From Bugula neritina (lineage: Eukaryota > Bryozoa > Gymnolaemata > Cheilostomatida > Bugulidae): 64,000 bases of DNA. The DNA is taken from assembly GCA_964035545.1 (NCBI GenBank), contig OZ037766.1, positions 19,557,581-19,621,580 on the forward strand. Reading direction: 5' to 3'. Positions 1 through 11,503 of the stretch are shown in pieces. Made by a program: the position numbers and the translations under genes. The notes beneath the pieces are model-generated. The model searched no databases. It was not told the DNA's origin and saw only the letters and a list, made by a program, of their open reading frames with translations. Numbering within the stretch: the first letter of the stretch is position 1; the number at the start of each line of letters is the position of its first letter.

Positions 1-733
1 AGCATAGTCTTCTAATGAGACACGTACAACTAATACTATATATATACAGCTATTGCTATTTGATATACAATACAAATCCCAACAGCCATAACATAACAAT
101 ATAGACACATGCCAGCAGGATATGAGTCATGAAAGTTATCCCATTCTGTCATATGCCACTTTTTGCAAAATTTCTAATAATTCAGCTAGTTTTATAATTA
201 TATAGTTTTTATATAATGTAGATACTCGAATATGCTTTTGTATAATAATAGCAAATATTATTATAAGAAATGAAACAATGTATATGTATAATGAGTCATG
301 CCATAAGCTATTAATTACAAGTGTTATATATTACAGATGGAAAACACCTATTCCAATAAAAACTTGCTATAGGCATTGCTCTGGCTAGTTACAGTAACTT
401 GAGAACTTTCTCAAATACTTAGATAGTTATAACTGCATAGCATAATACTATATGAACAATCTTTTACAAGGCAATTAACTTTATTACTAGCATTTCCATA
501 GATACTACATATTATAAGCTCTACTCTCAACTAAGTCAGTCACTGTGACTATCACTCTCTGCTGAGTCAGTCACTGTGACTATCACTTTGAGCTAAGCGA
601 GTCACTGTGATTATCACTTTGAGCTAAGTGAGTCACTGTGACTATCACTTTGAGCTAAGCGAGTCACTGTGACTATCACTCTCTACTGAGTCAGTCACCA
701 CAACTATTACTCAAACCAAACCCAACGGCCAAC
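1..733 (-). other. MYO18A-like intron 3, partial
   Basis: Non-coding sequence downstream, on the minus strand, of the third MYO18A-like exon. The donor is GT at 732-733. I see no exon resembling the next expected part of the motor (the P-loop region), so it should lie left of the window. The only structure is the 31-bp minisatellite at 520-712. Confidence 0.7.
520..712. repeat. 31-bp minisatellite with GTCACTGTGAC dyad
   Basis: Six copies start at 539, 570, 601, 632, 663 and 694, giving an exact 31-bp period. Each of the first five carries the near-perfect palindrome GTCACTGTGAC; the sixth is decayed. The other half of the unit alternates between CTCTCTGCTGAG-like and CTTTGAGCTAAG-like versions. 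The array ends about 20 bp from a MYO18A-like splice donor. Confidence 0.9.
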
Positions 734-3700
734 CTTGTGTGAGTAGATGTTGAGAGAGGTGTTTGGGTTGATAAGGAGTAGACTGGGGCCACTGACTGTG
801 TGCACAAGACTGCTGCCATACCGCTGACGTAGTACATGTAACAGTGATGACTCATTCAAATATGTAAGGGAAGATAAGTCCTCACAGCGATCTAATGAGG
901 GCAAATTCACCTGTAAACAGAGTTAAATAAAATTGATGTCAACAAGTGTAGCAGTCGCATAGACAGGGTATTTCTTAACATTTTTAATATTCTATAGCAC
1001 GTTGGTATTATTAAATTTCTTTTGATTGGCTGAATTCTTTTAGAATAACATCTATCAATAGTATGCAATTTTTAGTTCGAATTCCTACATAGTGATTTGA
1101 TCCGACTTGCAAGTTAAACTAAATTGAATGGGCCAACTTGAGTTAGTGATTGCCTTAGTAGGACTTGATAGTTTTATGTCTGTTTTTGACTTGAATTGAC
1201 TCAGCTAGCTATTTTTTGTAATACATTTTACAATTCTGGTAAACAGTATAAAGGTTTGTGGTTGTGAAGTTATACTAAAAAATGAGGACTTTCCATTTAT
1301 ATTACAATAATTTAATGCAGCAACTATACAGCTTTATACCCAAACAATGGTAAATCTAGACAACAGTTCAACATGAAAAGAAATGGCAAAAATTAAGTAT
1401 TCAAGATCCAACAGCAAACTTATGAAACTGAAGCTATAAAACATGAAAGGCTTCTTTTTCAAAACTCAACTGCAGCACAATCATGGATTGTAATACTTTT
1501 TTATATTCAAATGAGTAAAAAGTAAACAAAATAACAAATAATATGTTTTTCTTAATTAAACCCAAGCAATTATAACCACAAACACATTTAAAAACATCTA
1601 AGCAAGCTAAAATTTTTATTGCAGACAAAATTACAACAAGCTTGTTCAGATTGTATTTATTAAAACAAACAATTAAATTTTTCACTTAAATATTTTAGCA
1701 TGAAAGCATCAAAAACATAAAAGCAAAAATAATTAATGAAGTCCTAGTAATTATATTACTTGCTATTGCATGTACCCCATTATGAACTGTTGAAAAGTAG
1801 GAAATTAGTTTAAAGTTGCCTTTATACCTTCACGATTTTCAGTCAGAAATTCAATTTGGCCGGGTTGCATTGCATTGTAAAAGCCACTTATAAAAATTTT
1901 TGTACTGTGATAACCTAATTTCAGAATACTCAAAAGGAGTATCAACTCCTTGTAAACATTGTTATTTAGTTATGACTTTGGCGATTAGATGGCGTACTTA
2001 TATGTTAATAATTATATCACCTACGCCTTCACTAATTCACTACGTTTACAAAGGGCAGCAAATAGTGATTAGGCGAGTCAAATTTCAATTTTAGAAAGTG
2101 AGCTTCTGCATCAATATGATTTCAACGATTTTCAGTTTGACTATAAGGGGTACCCGGACAAGCATTATCAACTTAAACTCGGTACTTTTGTCAGCAGAGG
2201 TATAAATGCAACTTAAAACAAACCAATTCAGTTGTGAAGGTCAAGTCAACTATACTTTTCACTTAGATGTTCAAAAGTACACATGCTACAAAACATGCAG
2301 CCTGCAGTAACAATTGGGACTTAATTGTGTAATGATTCATGAGAATTTGGAATAAAATAATTTGAAAAATACTGATGCTGTGGCCCCCAGCTCAAGCTGA
2401 AGTTTACAATGTGGCCTTCGCCATAGAATATTCCTTTTTAGTGGCCCTCGATCTAAAGAGGTTGGACACCCCGGGTTTAGCAGATGCTAAACTGAATTTG
2501 CCACAGGCACATTTGTAAAATAAGTGAGGTGAGATTCTTACTTTCTCCAAGTCATTTTCATCCACTTCCAAGATATGCCCCCCTTGTTCCAGTTTCACTT
2601 TGCATCTACCATCTGTGGTGGCTGATTGTATTAGTTTACAAGATGAGTATCCACCTTTATGAATCAACCAGTAATTCTCCTCACCAGAGTTGTCATGTCC
2701 ATTGATCGGTGGTGAAACCTTATCAAGTAAAATTATACAGAACCATTAGTAAATAAATCATCATTAATAAAGTTAGGTATTCTTCTAAGCTTTGTCTGCA
2801 AGTAGACTTAAAGTAGTAATGTAATACTGCGCAGTAGTAAATTACTATATTGGTTAGGAGTTATCATGACAGTTGATGATGCCAGCTGCCCAGTTGAGAA
2901 TGAAGAAGGCTGTCCAAACCCATGGCAGAGCAGTTATTGTTGTGAATATAATTTGTCTGGGAATGATGCATTTATGAGAGTAATTAGTGAATCAACCTTT
3001 TCTATATCACTCAGAGTGATGTACATAATGTCAAGCAGCCAACAAAACACATTTTGCTACTCACTTCTTCAACTGTCTGTTTACAGTGGGACATTCTGGC
3101 TTTTGAAAATACAAACTTGAGAGACACCTTTTGATGACACCATTAAAAATTTAAAATATAATTTATGCTATTGGGATGACACCATCTACAATATTTCGTG
3201 GAAATGTGCCAATATGCTCAGGTCTTTACTCCACACTCTATCACGTGAAATAAGCAAGACATTGCAAGGGTTTTATGGTCAAATCTTTTATTGTGTCTAT
3301 GTTGAATATTCAATGAAGAACCTGCAGTTTACACGAGAGTGCTTTACTTAAACAAATGTACATCTGCAGCTTCAACTGTGGAAATTAGAAATAATTTTAT
3401 TGGAAAATTGACACTAATTGGTGCAAATGCTAGATTTCAGCACTGGAATTCAAATACTCTCTATGGTAGCTATGTACTATTGACAGTAATATTTGCTATG
3501 TTTAAATAGAGGTACGAAGAAAGTCAACCATATAAAGGTAACATATGCATGTAAGTAATGAGTAGAGAGTGTCACCTAGAGTAGGCAGATAACCTGTGAT
3601 TAACAGTGCATCACATAATGATATTTCAACTGTCACTACTACTGCAAGTCTATTAGAATTGAAAAGTAGTGAAGGCTGGTGCTTAGTTTGCTTCCCTTGT

Positions 3701-5876
3701 TTAGACACGTAGTGAAGATATTTCAAACATTTCATAACCTATATTCCACATTTTATTCAAGTTCACAGCAATACACCATAAGTCGCCACCACAGCCTCAC
3801 TTATAAGTAAAAATTCTGAATTGCTGGCTTGCCAGTCGAGTGTAGAATTTCATATTTTTGATCAGTAAATTGTCAGCATTGAATATACAACTGCTGGTAA
3901 TAATTAATCATCTATTTGGCTGTTGATACCTTCTCTGTAGTAGTAGTACATAGTATATAATACTACTAGTCAGTACATAGTACTACTAGTCAGTACATAA
4001 TACTACTAGTCAGTACATAGTACTACTAGTCAGTACATAATACTACTAGTCAGTACATAGTACTACTAGTCAGTACATAATACTACTAGTCAGTACATAG
4101 TACTACTAGTCAGTACATAGTACTACTAGTTAGTAAATATAGTACTAGTCAGTAAATATAGTACTAGTCAACAAATATAGTGCTAGTTAACATATATAGT
4201 GTTAGTTAACATATATAGTGTTAGTTAACATATATAGTGTTAGTTAACATATATAGTGTTAGTTAACATATATTGTGTAAGTTAACATATATAGTGCTAG
4301 CCAACGAATTCAGCATAAGCCAGCAAAAATTTTGCCCAAAATTGTGGCCTGTTTTTAAAATATTATGCTGAAAAAGTTATAAAAACTTGCTTTGCAGACT
4401 TACATTCAATAAATCTATTTGCTGACTAATCTATTTGCTGACTAATCTATTTGCTGACTAATCTATCACATTACATATTTGGAGTTTCTGGACTAACAAC
4501 TTGTAATGTAACTTTGGAAATATTTTTGATCTTCTGTGATTAAAGGCTGACACACCAGATTTCAGAGCCCAGATCTTATAGTATCCACGTTGAATTACTA
4601 TTTGCCTACTATATGTCCAAATTAAAAATAAACCTTGTACTAAAAATCGGCTGTGGAAAATGCAGTAGTAGAAAAAAAGCCTAGCATGACTACATTATTT
4701 TCTATTTCAAACTATGATTAATGGTTGATGCTGTTATCTAAAATGTTGACTTTATATCAGAGATTATTATACCAAGTAGCTATCTAGTAGAACAGGAATG
4801 TGACCCGGGTCTGATTATACTTAGTGTACTGTCAATAAGAAGACTTAGCCCCTTGATTAGGTCAATGTGTGGCTGGGTATAAATTACTACTTCTAGTTTA
4901 ACTTGGATGTCTTAAACAACAAAGTTGCAGTCAATTTTGTATGTGAATTTAGTATTATTAGATATAAAAAATGATAAAAACTTACATCTCCATTGTTATT
5001 GACTTTAAACTCAGGAGAGTTGTTGACATACGGTGCAGTTACAGGTGGATTGGCACGACGGTGAAGTTCGCTGACTCCTACTAACTGCTGAACTACCAGA
5101 TTCAGAGGGTCAGGTGACTGCTGTATCCATGCGATCACTACATCTCGAGAACATTCTTCCACATTTTTACCATTTATCTCCACAATTCTGTCCCCAGCAA
5201 TCACACCAGATTTGCTACCAGAAGACCCAGGTTCAGCATGCACTGCGTGGTGTGTGACTCCTGTAGCTACATTGGTGTATGGAGCCCATCTTAAATTGAA
5301 ACCAAAGTCCCCTGTCGGCTGACGTGATATGACTAGTCTGCGAGTTTCCATTGGAGGAGGAGGAGTTATGGAAGGTAACTCCAAATCAACATCATACACT
5401 TTTTCAGTAGCAGATGCAGGTGGGGGGACACTGGGAGGTGCTATGTTCATCGTTATACTGTGAATAGATTCCCGCTTTTTCCGATCAACCAGATGGGATG
5501 ATTTGGTATCAGGAGATGTCCGCCAAGCAAACTCCTCGTTGATCCGCGTGTTTTGTCTCAATAACTCAGCTTCATCTAAATTACTGGGAGGTGCATTCTG
5601 AGTTTTATGTTTGCTAGAGCCACGGATTTTTAGAATACCCCGGGATACGGCTGATGACTTGCCCCCATTCTTGGAGCTCACACTTGAAGAACCAAAGGGA
5701 GCATTCTTACTGGATTTAGTAGTTAAGGGAGAGGTAAGCTGACTATACCTTGGTTCCCCCAACTCATTATCATATCCAGATATAGAATCCCGAGATTTCT
5801 TTTCTTTTTTCGAATCTTTTCTCTCTTTTTTTTTGTCATCAGACTTTGTTTTATCCTTTCGTCCGAACTTGAACAT
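734..5876 (-). CDS. MYO18A: Unconventional myosin XVIII (MYO18A-like), N-terminal exons 1-3
   Basis: Myosin XVIIIA is a PDZ-containing, largely non-motile myosin that tethers actin to membranes and Golgi partners. Three coding exons are visible: 4986-5876, 2542-2718 and 734-910. All three join in phase 0 with GT-AG borders. Exon 1 starts at ATG 5876 and encodes 297 residues: a Lys/Glu-rich start (residues 1-30), a Ser/Pro-rich linker, then a PDZ domain (about 179-265) with [25 protein letters not shown] and the following VSELHRR typical of MYO18A. Exon 2 gives the SH3-like myosin N-terminal region ([22 protein letters not shown]). Exon 3 gives the start of the motor head ([22 protein letters not shown]). 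The exon-3 donor, GTTGGC, is weak. The P-loop, head and coiled coil are outside the window. Intron 1 (2719-4985) and intron 2 (911-2541) hold repeats. MYO18B is the alternative, but the N-terminal KE-rich plus PDZ layout favours MYO18A. Confidence 0.93.
2340..2474 (-). mobile_element. hAT-type transposon terminus (remnant)
   Basis: On the minus strand, from about 2474 downward, the sequence reads CGGGGTGTCCAACCTCTTTA and then a GAGGGCCAC segment. This is the familiar end of Charlie/hAT-like elements (consensus CAGGGGTGTCCAA). No matching second terminus or transposase was found nearby. It sits in MYO18A-like intron 2, about 70 bp from the exon-2 donor. Confidence 0.55.
3940..4312. repeat. 20-bp/19-bp minisatellite with alternating higher-order units
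   Basis: From 3961 the 20-bp unit TACTACTAGTCAGTACATAR is repeated head to tail about nine times. The last base alternates G, A, G, A, G, A, G, so the real unit is 40 bp. After 4130 the unit shortens to 19 bp (AGTACTAGTCAGTAAATAT) and drifts to AGTGTTAGTTAACATATAT. The array lies in MYO18A-like intron 1. Confidence 0.93.
4405..4467. repeat. 16-bp tandem repeat
   Basis: About three and a half copies of AATCTATTTGCTGACT, with very little divergence, in MYO18A-like intron 1. Confidence 0.85.
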
Positions 5877-7740
5877 GTTGGAAAAAAGTATGGCTACACT
5901 ACAAGATTTCCTTGACCTTCACTGCAGTCATAGTCTACAAGCAAATGACTAACACGTATAAATCTACAGTCATCACCAAACAATTGAAAGTTTTAGTATA
6001 AAGTTAATAATGTGATCAATCATTATGTCAAGAAAGATATAAGAGAACAGAAAATACTTAGCATAGAAAGTTTTAATTTTCCATCTAACTTAATTAATTT
6101 TAACCAAGATATGCTCATTATTTACTCTCTGGTAGCATGTAGCTACTCTTTGCAAAGGAGTTGCAACGATCTTTTCTAAATACAATAATTTAGCTACTTG
6201 CTGCTTATATACTCTATTTGAAGATAAATAACAACTAAAAACATGTCCTACATACACTTATGTATCATAGAACTTTTCTTAATTGTAGAACAGTTTAGGT
6301 TACAGCATCATAAAAAGTTTATAATACAGTAATAAGGAAAAAATAATTGGTATGTCAAGATAGTGAAGTAGCATGTGGGGGCTTCTCCTATGACTATATC
6401 AGCAGCATTAAATATTTAGCAGGAAAGCTGAGGGAAGTCTTCAATGAAAATACAAGATAGTAGAAAAGTCACTTCGACATGATGGTGGATTCTTCAAATG
6501 GTAAATTATTCATATTACTCATCATTAATGAGATAGAGGAGCAAGGTGAAACATATTGTAGCATAGTGATAGTGTGGAGTTATAGCTGGAGTTAGTGGTA
6601 GTCACCAAAACTTGACAAATATATAATATTAGGTCTAATTATGTAGCCTATTTTCTACTTTCCAACACACTTTATAAACATTTTCAAAGTTATACAGAAT
6701 ATAAAATATTTTAATAGCTTTTGAAGCAGCTATTATACTTTTCAAAAGCCAAATTGGACATTTATTTATAAAAAAAATCACAACTTTAGAGCTAAAATAG
6801 TGTTTATTGCTTTGGTTACATAGTTAAGATTATCAACATAAATTATCAGCAGATAAATTTTTAACTTTTTGACTATTTTAAATGAAGTTTGTGAGGTTAC
6901 AGAATTTATTTTTGTTAAAATGAAATAATAATCAATAACAAATTGAAATAGATCGACATTTTAAAGAAGTAATGTAGGAAAATGGTTGGAGAGCAATACA
7001 CTTGCTATATGAAAACAGTAGGAATTTCTAAAAGGGTTCTCCTGCTTCAGGCAAATTGGTAACATTCCCAAGTAACTAAGTGGGTTGTAGTTTATGCTAA
7101 TTAAGTACTCACATTAGTAGCAGTTTTGCATAGAACATTCAGTGCTAAATAGAATTAATAATATTTCCTACTTCTTTATAAGGTGTTGAGCTTGAAAACA
7201 ATTGTTGTAAAATAATAATGACAAGTCAGTAAATGAACTGATTTACTCTACAAGTAAGTTTAATGCCAGGGTAAGCGACTTACTGTTTAAACTTTAGAGT
7301 TTACTGCTAGCCAAAAACATTAGTGATCAGATGACATTACGTAAGCTAGAGTTTATGACCAATAGTAACATGTATGTAAATTTATAATAGCATTACAAAT
7401 ACTAATATTATATTCACCAACTACAAGTAAATCTAACCAGTAAAAAAATTAACGGTAAGTAGAACCATCAACATTAGTTTAGGTGCAAGACCAGGTTTTA
7501 CAATAACTCTTAGATTTTCTATGCTATTGACTATTAGTATTAGTAATACTAACAGTACTACTAACAGTAAAACCACGTAAATAACTGAGTTACTGTAACT
7601 ACTAGTCAGTTAATGTCTGCTAGTTATTCACTGGGTTAAAAGAGTAAGGTAAAGTTAGTGATAGAGTCTAACTTTGAGAATAAGTTTATGGCAGAGTATT
7701 AAATTTAAGTGTAGTAAGAATGATCCAATAATTAAAATAT
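5877..7740. other. 5' flank of MYO18A-like gene, no feature seen
   Basis: AT-rich DNA upstream of the MYO18A-like start codon. I see no ORF with family resemblance, no TIR element and no clear core promoter. An untranslated 5' exon could lie here but cannot be placed by eye. Confidence 0.4.
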
Positions 7741-7744
7741 ATTG

Positions 7745-8045
7745 CTAGGTTGAGATTCCTATGCTATAGTGTAATGTAGCATGCTGACTAGCAAGTTAGA
7801 AGTTTTAGGTTCAATTCCTGGTGGCAGCAACTATTTTACAAGCTATTTCAGCACAAAGTGTGATGATGTACTACTTCTAGAGAGTTGAGTGGCGAGTGAA
7901 GCCTAGGAACTGGCAGAGTAGTAAGGGCAGTGGAGTTCCAGAGAACCAGGAGGAATGTTGGGTTGAGATTCTATTGTACCTCCTATAGGTAGCATGTTGG
8001 CTTGCAAGTTAGAAGTAGGAGGTTTGATTCTCACATAGCATATAA
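7745..8045 (+). mobile_element. Two tRNA-derived SINE-like copies
   Basis: Two diverged copies start near 7748 and 7957 with GGTTGAGATTCYATT-like text, then an A-box-like GTAGCATGYTGRCTWGCAAG, then a B-box (GGTTCAATTCC at about 7810, GGTTTGATTCT at about 8018). After the first B-box comes GGCAGCAACTATTTTACAAG. The same downstream motif follows the tRNA-like head at 21165, so the copies belong to one family. Confidence 0.6.
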
Positions 8046-8175
8046 ATCATGATTATATATAAAATTAAATAATATCAATATTTAATATGATTATCATTAT
8101 GTGATAACATTGGCATTATCATTATGATTATCTGATTATAATAAAAGGATTAGGATTTGATCATTATAAATCTAA
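8041..8175. repeat. TATCATTATGAT-type simple repeat
   Basis: Degenerate ATTATCATTATG units occur here and again just beyond the other end of the LINE fragment (9211-9260), so that LINE sits inside one simple-repeat tract. Confidence 0.7.
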
Positions 8176-8259
8176 TATTATGATTTTCATCTGTATCTGT
8201 AAGAAGTAGATCCTGCAGCAGATCCCGTAGGACCATCGTGCAAGCCTCGGAGATCAACG

Positions 8260-9235
8260 AGTTACTATAATGGCAACCAGCAAATTATATATACTTTTTT
8301 TTCCTTTTTCTTCTCTTTTTTAATTTTTTCAATGTATAAAGCAAAATAAAATGTATTGATGTAGAGATCTATTAAAAGAAAGCAATGGTAGGGACGCTCA
8401 ATGGGAACAAAAGTGAGCAGTCTGCTCAACACCAACTTCAAGTCTAATGTCCCTGATTCTTCTAGGGAGGAAACTATGATGAAATGGGCCGGGATTTGAA
8501 GAGAGTGATGTTACCAATCCCTGTGACTGAAAACACGTAGTTACATTAGTATTTACAAGATTTGTGTTCTCTTCCAAGAATTTAGTGAAAATCTCTATCG
8601 GGCTACTAACCATTTTCTTGTAGAGCTTTACTCTCAACTCCCTACGACGGACTTCCAGAGTGCTGAGGCCTAATTTTTCTCGGGCCTCTGACACACTGTC
8701 AGTACGGCCTTTTAAGTTTCCTATAAATCGGATAGCCAGATTTTGAACTCCCTCAATTTTATTTATAAGTTTTTGTGTATAAGGGCAAAATACCTGGCAC
8801 CCATACTCAAGTATGGGGTGGCATAGGGAAGTGAAAGCAAGTAATTTTGTTTTACGCGGCGAGTTTGATAGTGTTCGCCTTATCAACCCCAGAACCTGAG
8901 AGGCCTTTTTAACTTTTTGCTCTATATGTTTGTCAAACTTTAGATTATTTTGTATAATGACGCCTAGATATTTGGCCTCTTCAACCTCACTAACTTTTTC
9001 TCCTGCGAGAGTGTAGATACCATTCAAATTTGGTCTTTTAGAGAAGATCATTAGTTTGGTCTTTTTAATATTGAAACTCATGCCCCATTTTATAGACCAT
9101 TCATATATGTTGTTTATGTCCTTTTGAAAACTTTCAAAGTCACTTGAGTTATTTACAGATGTAAAAATGATGGTATCATCTGCAAATAAACTAACATTAC
9201 AGGAGAGGCAATCATAATTCATAATGGTTATCATT
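8260..9235 (-). mobile_element. 5'-truncated CR1/Jockey-like LINE, reverse transcriptase C-terminal half
   Basis: An open frame (8398-9240) encodes the reverse-transcriptase palm onward: FADDTIIF active-site box, KYLGVIIQNNLKFDKHI and HPILEYGCQVFCPY (thumb), ending HHSFLPRRIRDIRL before the stop. The frame has no internal stop, so this copy is the best preserved LINE in the window. The first real codons are near 9215; the opening residues are translated simple repeat. The endonuclease and the N-terminal reverse transcriptase are absent, as expected from incomplete target-primed reverse transcription. The 3' untranslated part runs to about 8280 through an A/T-rich stretch. It cannot transpose on its own. 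Confidence 0.9.
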
Positions 9236-9240
9236 ATCAC

Positions 9241-10480
9241 TTAATCATTGTGATTAGTAAGTGTCAACTTACAACTAATAACATTGACTATCACTATAAC
9301 AGTAACTACTACCATAACTTATAACTATAACATTAACTATAAGCATTATTAACAGTATTCGTATTACTATTAGTATTACTTTTGTATAAGTCACAACATT
9401 AAATTTAACTCATAAAATAAAGAGAGGATTAAGACTTACTCTATTACTATTTCTATTAGTCAATGTAATATAGTATTTGTACATATTTTTAAGGACTAAA
9501 GTTAGAGTAAAACTAACAGTAACTGTAAGGACTTTGACTAACTTAAAGAGTGAAAGTAAAGCTTTTAGTCTTACTCTTATTAACTTATAGTTATACTATT
9601 ACATTTAGTTTTACTATTACTATGATTATCACTATCATCGTGATGGTAAATGTAATAGTATAGTGACTATGAGTATGACTATCATTATCAAAGTATCAAC
9701 ATCGTGATCATTATGACTATGATTATCATTATGATCATAGGACTAAGTTAAATTATTATAATTTAAATTATATTATTATTAACTTTATATTTATTGAATT
9801 TTCAATTACATTTAGTTTTAATTTTAGTTTTACAAATTTTTAATATAACATTAACTAACAGTAATACTAATACTAATAGTAATACTAATGTATAACATTA
9901 TGATTATCATTATGTAATTAACTATAATATTATTATTAATATTATTAATATTATAATCACTACGTTTACAGTTTATTAGTAGACAGTTACTTTTACTATT
10001 CGTATTAGCTATTACTATAAAATTTAGACTATTAGTGAATTACTATGAGTATTACTATCAGTATGTGTGCGCATCACTATCAGCGTGAGTATCAGTACCG
10101 TACAGTGAGTATCAATATGAATATGAGCATGGTCTACTTCTGGTACAGGAAAAGGGGGTGTGTTAATTAGCGCATAAATTTACAGATGGGCGTGTCTCAT
10201 GGCTTTAATTATTATCATCCTAGTCATTTCTCATTGGCACAGGCAAAACGAAGAGGTCTCTTCATTGCGCATGCGTCTATCTCGTACTTCGGTTACTTAT
10301 TACTTTAAGTTAAAATCGAAGGTAACGATTATATTATTATTATTATTAAATTACTGTTACTATTATGTTTACTTATTAAAGTTGAGTATAAAAGTTAAAC
10401 CTAAAGTTTTAGTAAATAAGTATAAGTATTACGGTAGGTAAAGCTAAAATTTAATGTTAACAGCAAGCCTTTCATAGTCA
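9241..10480. repeat. TAATAC/TATCAT low-complexity DNA
   Basis: Long stretch of diverged three- and six-base motifs (ACTATTACTATTAGT, GATTATCATTATG). No gene seen. A short less repetitive island at about 10130-10320 (CATGCGTCTATCTCG region) has no coding resemblance. Confidence 0.6.
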
Positions 10481-10720
10481 AACTCAAAGTCAAACTCAAT
10501 CACAATGTCATACTCATACTCAGTCTGATACTCATAGTCATACTCATAGTCATACTCAAAGTCATAGTACTCATAGTCATACTGATACTCATAGTCATAC
10601 TCATAGTCATAGTCATACTCATAGTCATAGTGATACTGATAGTGATACTCATACTGATAGTGATAATCATACTGATACTCATACTCATAGTTATACTCAT
10701 ACTGATAGTGATAGAGTCTT
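10480..10720. repeat. CATACTCATAGT minisatellite
   Basis: Six- and twelve-base units built from CATACT, CATAGT and GATACT run for about 240 bp. The minus-strand ORF here (Met-Ser-Ile-Thr repeats) is an artefact of the repeat. Confidence 0.9.
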
Positions 10721-10849
10721 AGACCAAGAGTGAAAGACTCACTTTGACTTGCACTTTGTCTTTAGTTTATACTTTTACTATAGCATTAGGCTTAGCTGGT
10801 CACTTAGAGTTAGTCTTAAATTATACACGGAAAATTTCATTTAAGTTTA

Positions 10850-11456
10850 ACACCGATGAGTGCCAAGTGAAGTGATCATATTTCACTAATGTTTGGTAAA
10901 ACTAATGACACCTCGCATCTGTATGCACTTGGTGAAACCACTCTCAAAACAGTTGAAGAGGCCAAATTGAAATACCTTGGTGTACCTAATCGTGCAGTCT
11001 GATCTGAAGTTTGACATACTGAGACATAATCATATTTAGATTATTATTATTATTACATCAATAATCTAAGCTTAAAACTATTGCGAGCCGGTGAAGAGAC
11101 CACAGATTAACTTTGTTGATGAGAATATTCTCGGATAAAGAATGCCGTGAAACGCTTTCATCTGCTAAGAGAGAAGAACCAACATCTATTTCTGCATTTT
11201 CATAGACCTTTCACAAAAGTTTTCTCCCTTGAAGCATTAGATATTTGAGGATACCATCTCACAACACAAACTCAGCTTAGCTATGTGCTAAAACCCTATA
11301 GCCTATACATTACAATTAAAATATTAAAACTTAGCTACATACTAGAATAGATTTATTTCAACATATGATAAACCCAAACAAAAACAACATAAGAGGCACT
11401 CATAATTTTGCGCCTGTAGGTGTTAGCAGAGTGTTCTAATTTTACGAGGTTAGTTA
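10850..11456 (+). mobile_element. LINE fragment, internally deleted sister of the 33.3-kb copy
   Basis: The text after 10855 matches 33450 onward (GTGCCAAGTGAAGTGATCAT, then TTTGGTAAAACTAATGACACC). There is a deletion from about 11030 to 11075, then the thumb/C-terminal part and the same 3' untranslated region (CAAACAAAAACAACATAAG, TTTTACGAGGT, GTTAAC). Several stops and frameshifts make it dead. The LINE ends at the same GTTAAC as the 33.3-kb copy. Confidence 0.88.
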
Positions 11457-11503
11457 ACAAAGAGCTGCGTCTGTACCAGTAGCCTACTTTTTATGCTTTA
11501 CGC

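Noticed and set aside
520-712. CRISPR-like or operator array
   Set aside because: 31-bp head-to-tail minisatellite without spacers; the dyad is only a possible binding site.
2866-3120. 84-codon plus-strand ORF in MYO18A-like intron 1
   Set aside because: Antisense, no recognised domain, no splice-framed partner; possibly transposon debris but not supportable.
3940-4312. CRISPR-like array
   Set aside because: Units are contiguous 19-20 bp tandem repeats with no unique spacers, in animal DNA.
10500-10700. Met/Ser/Thr-rich minus-strand ORF
   Set aside because: Generated by CATACT/CATAGT repeats; no start context or homology.
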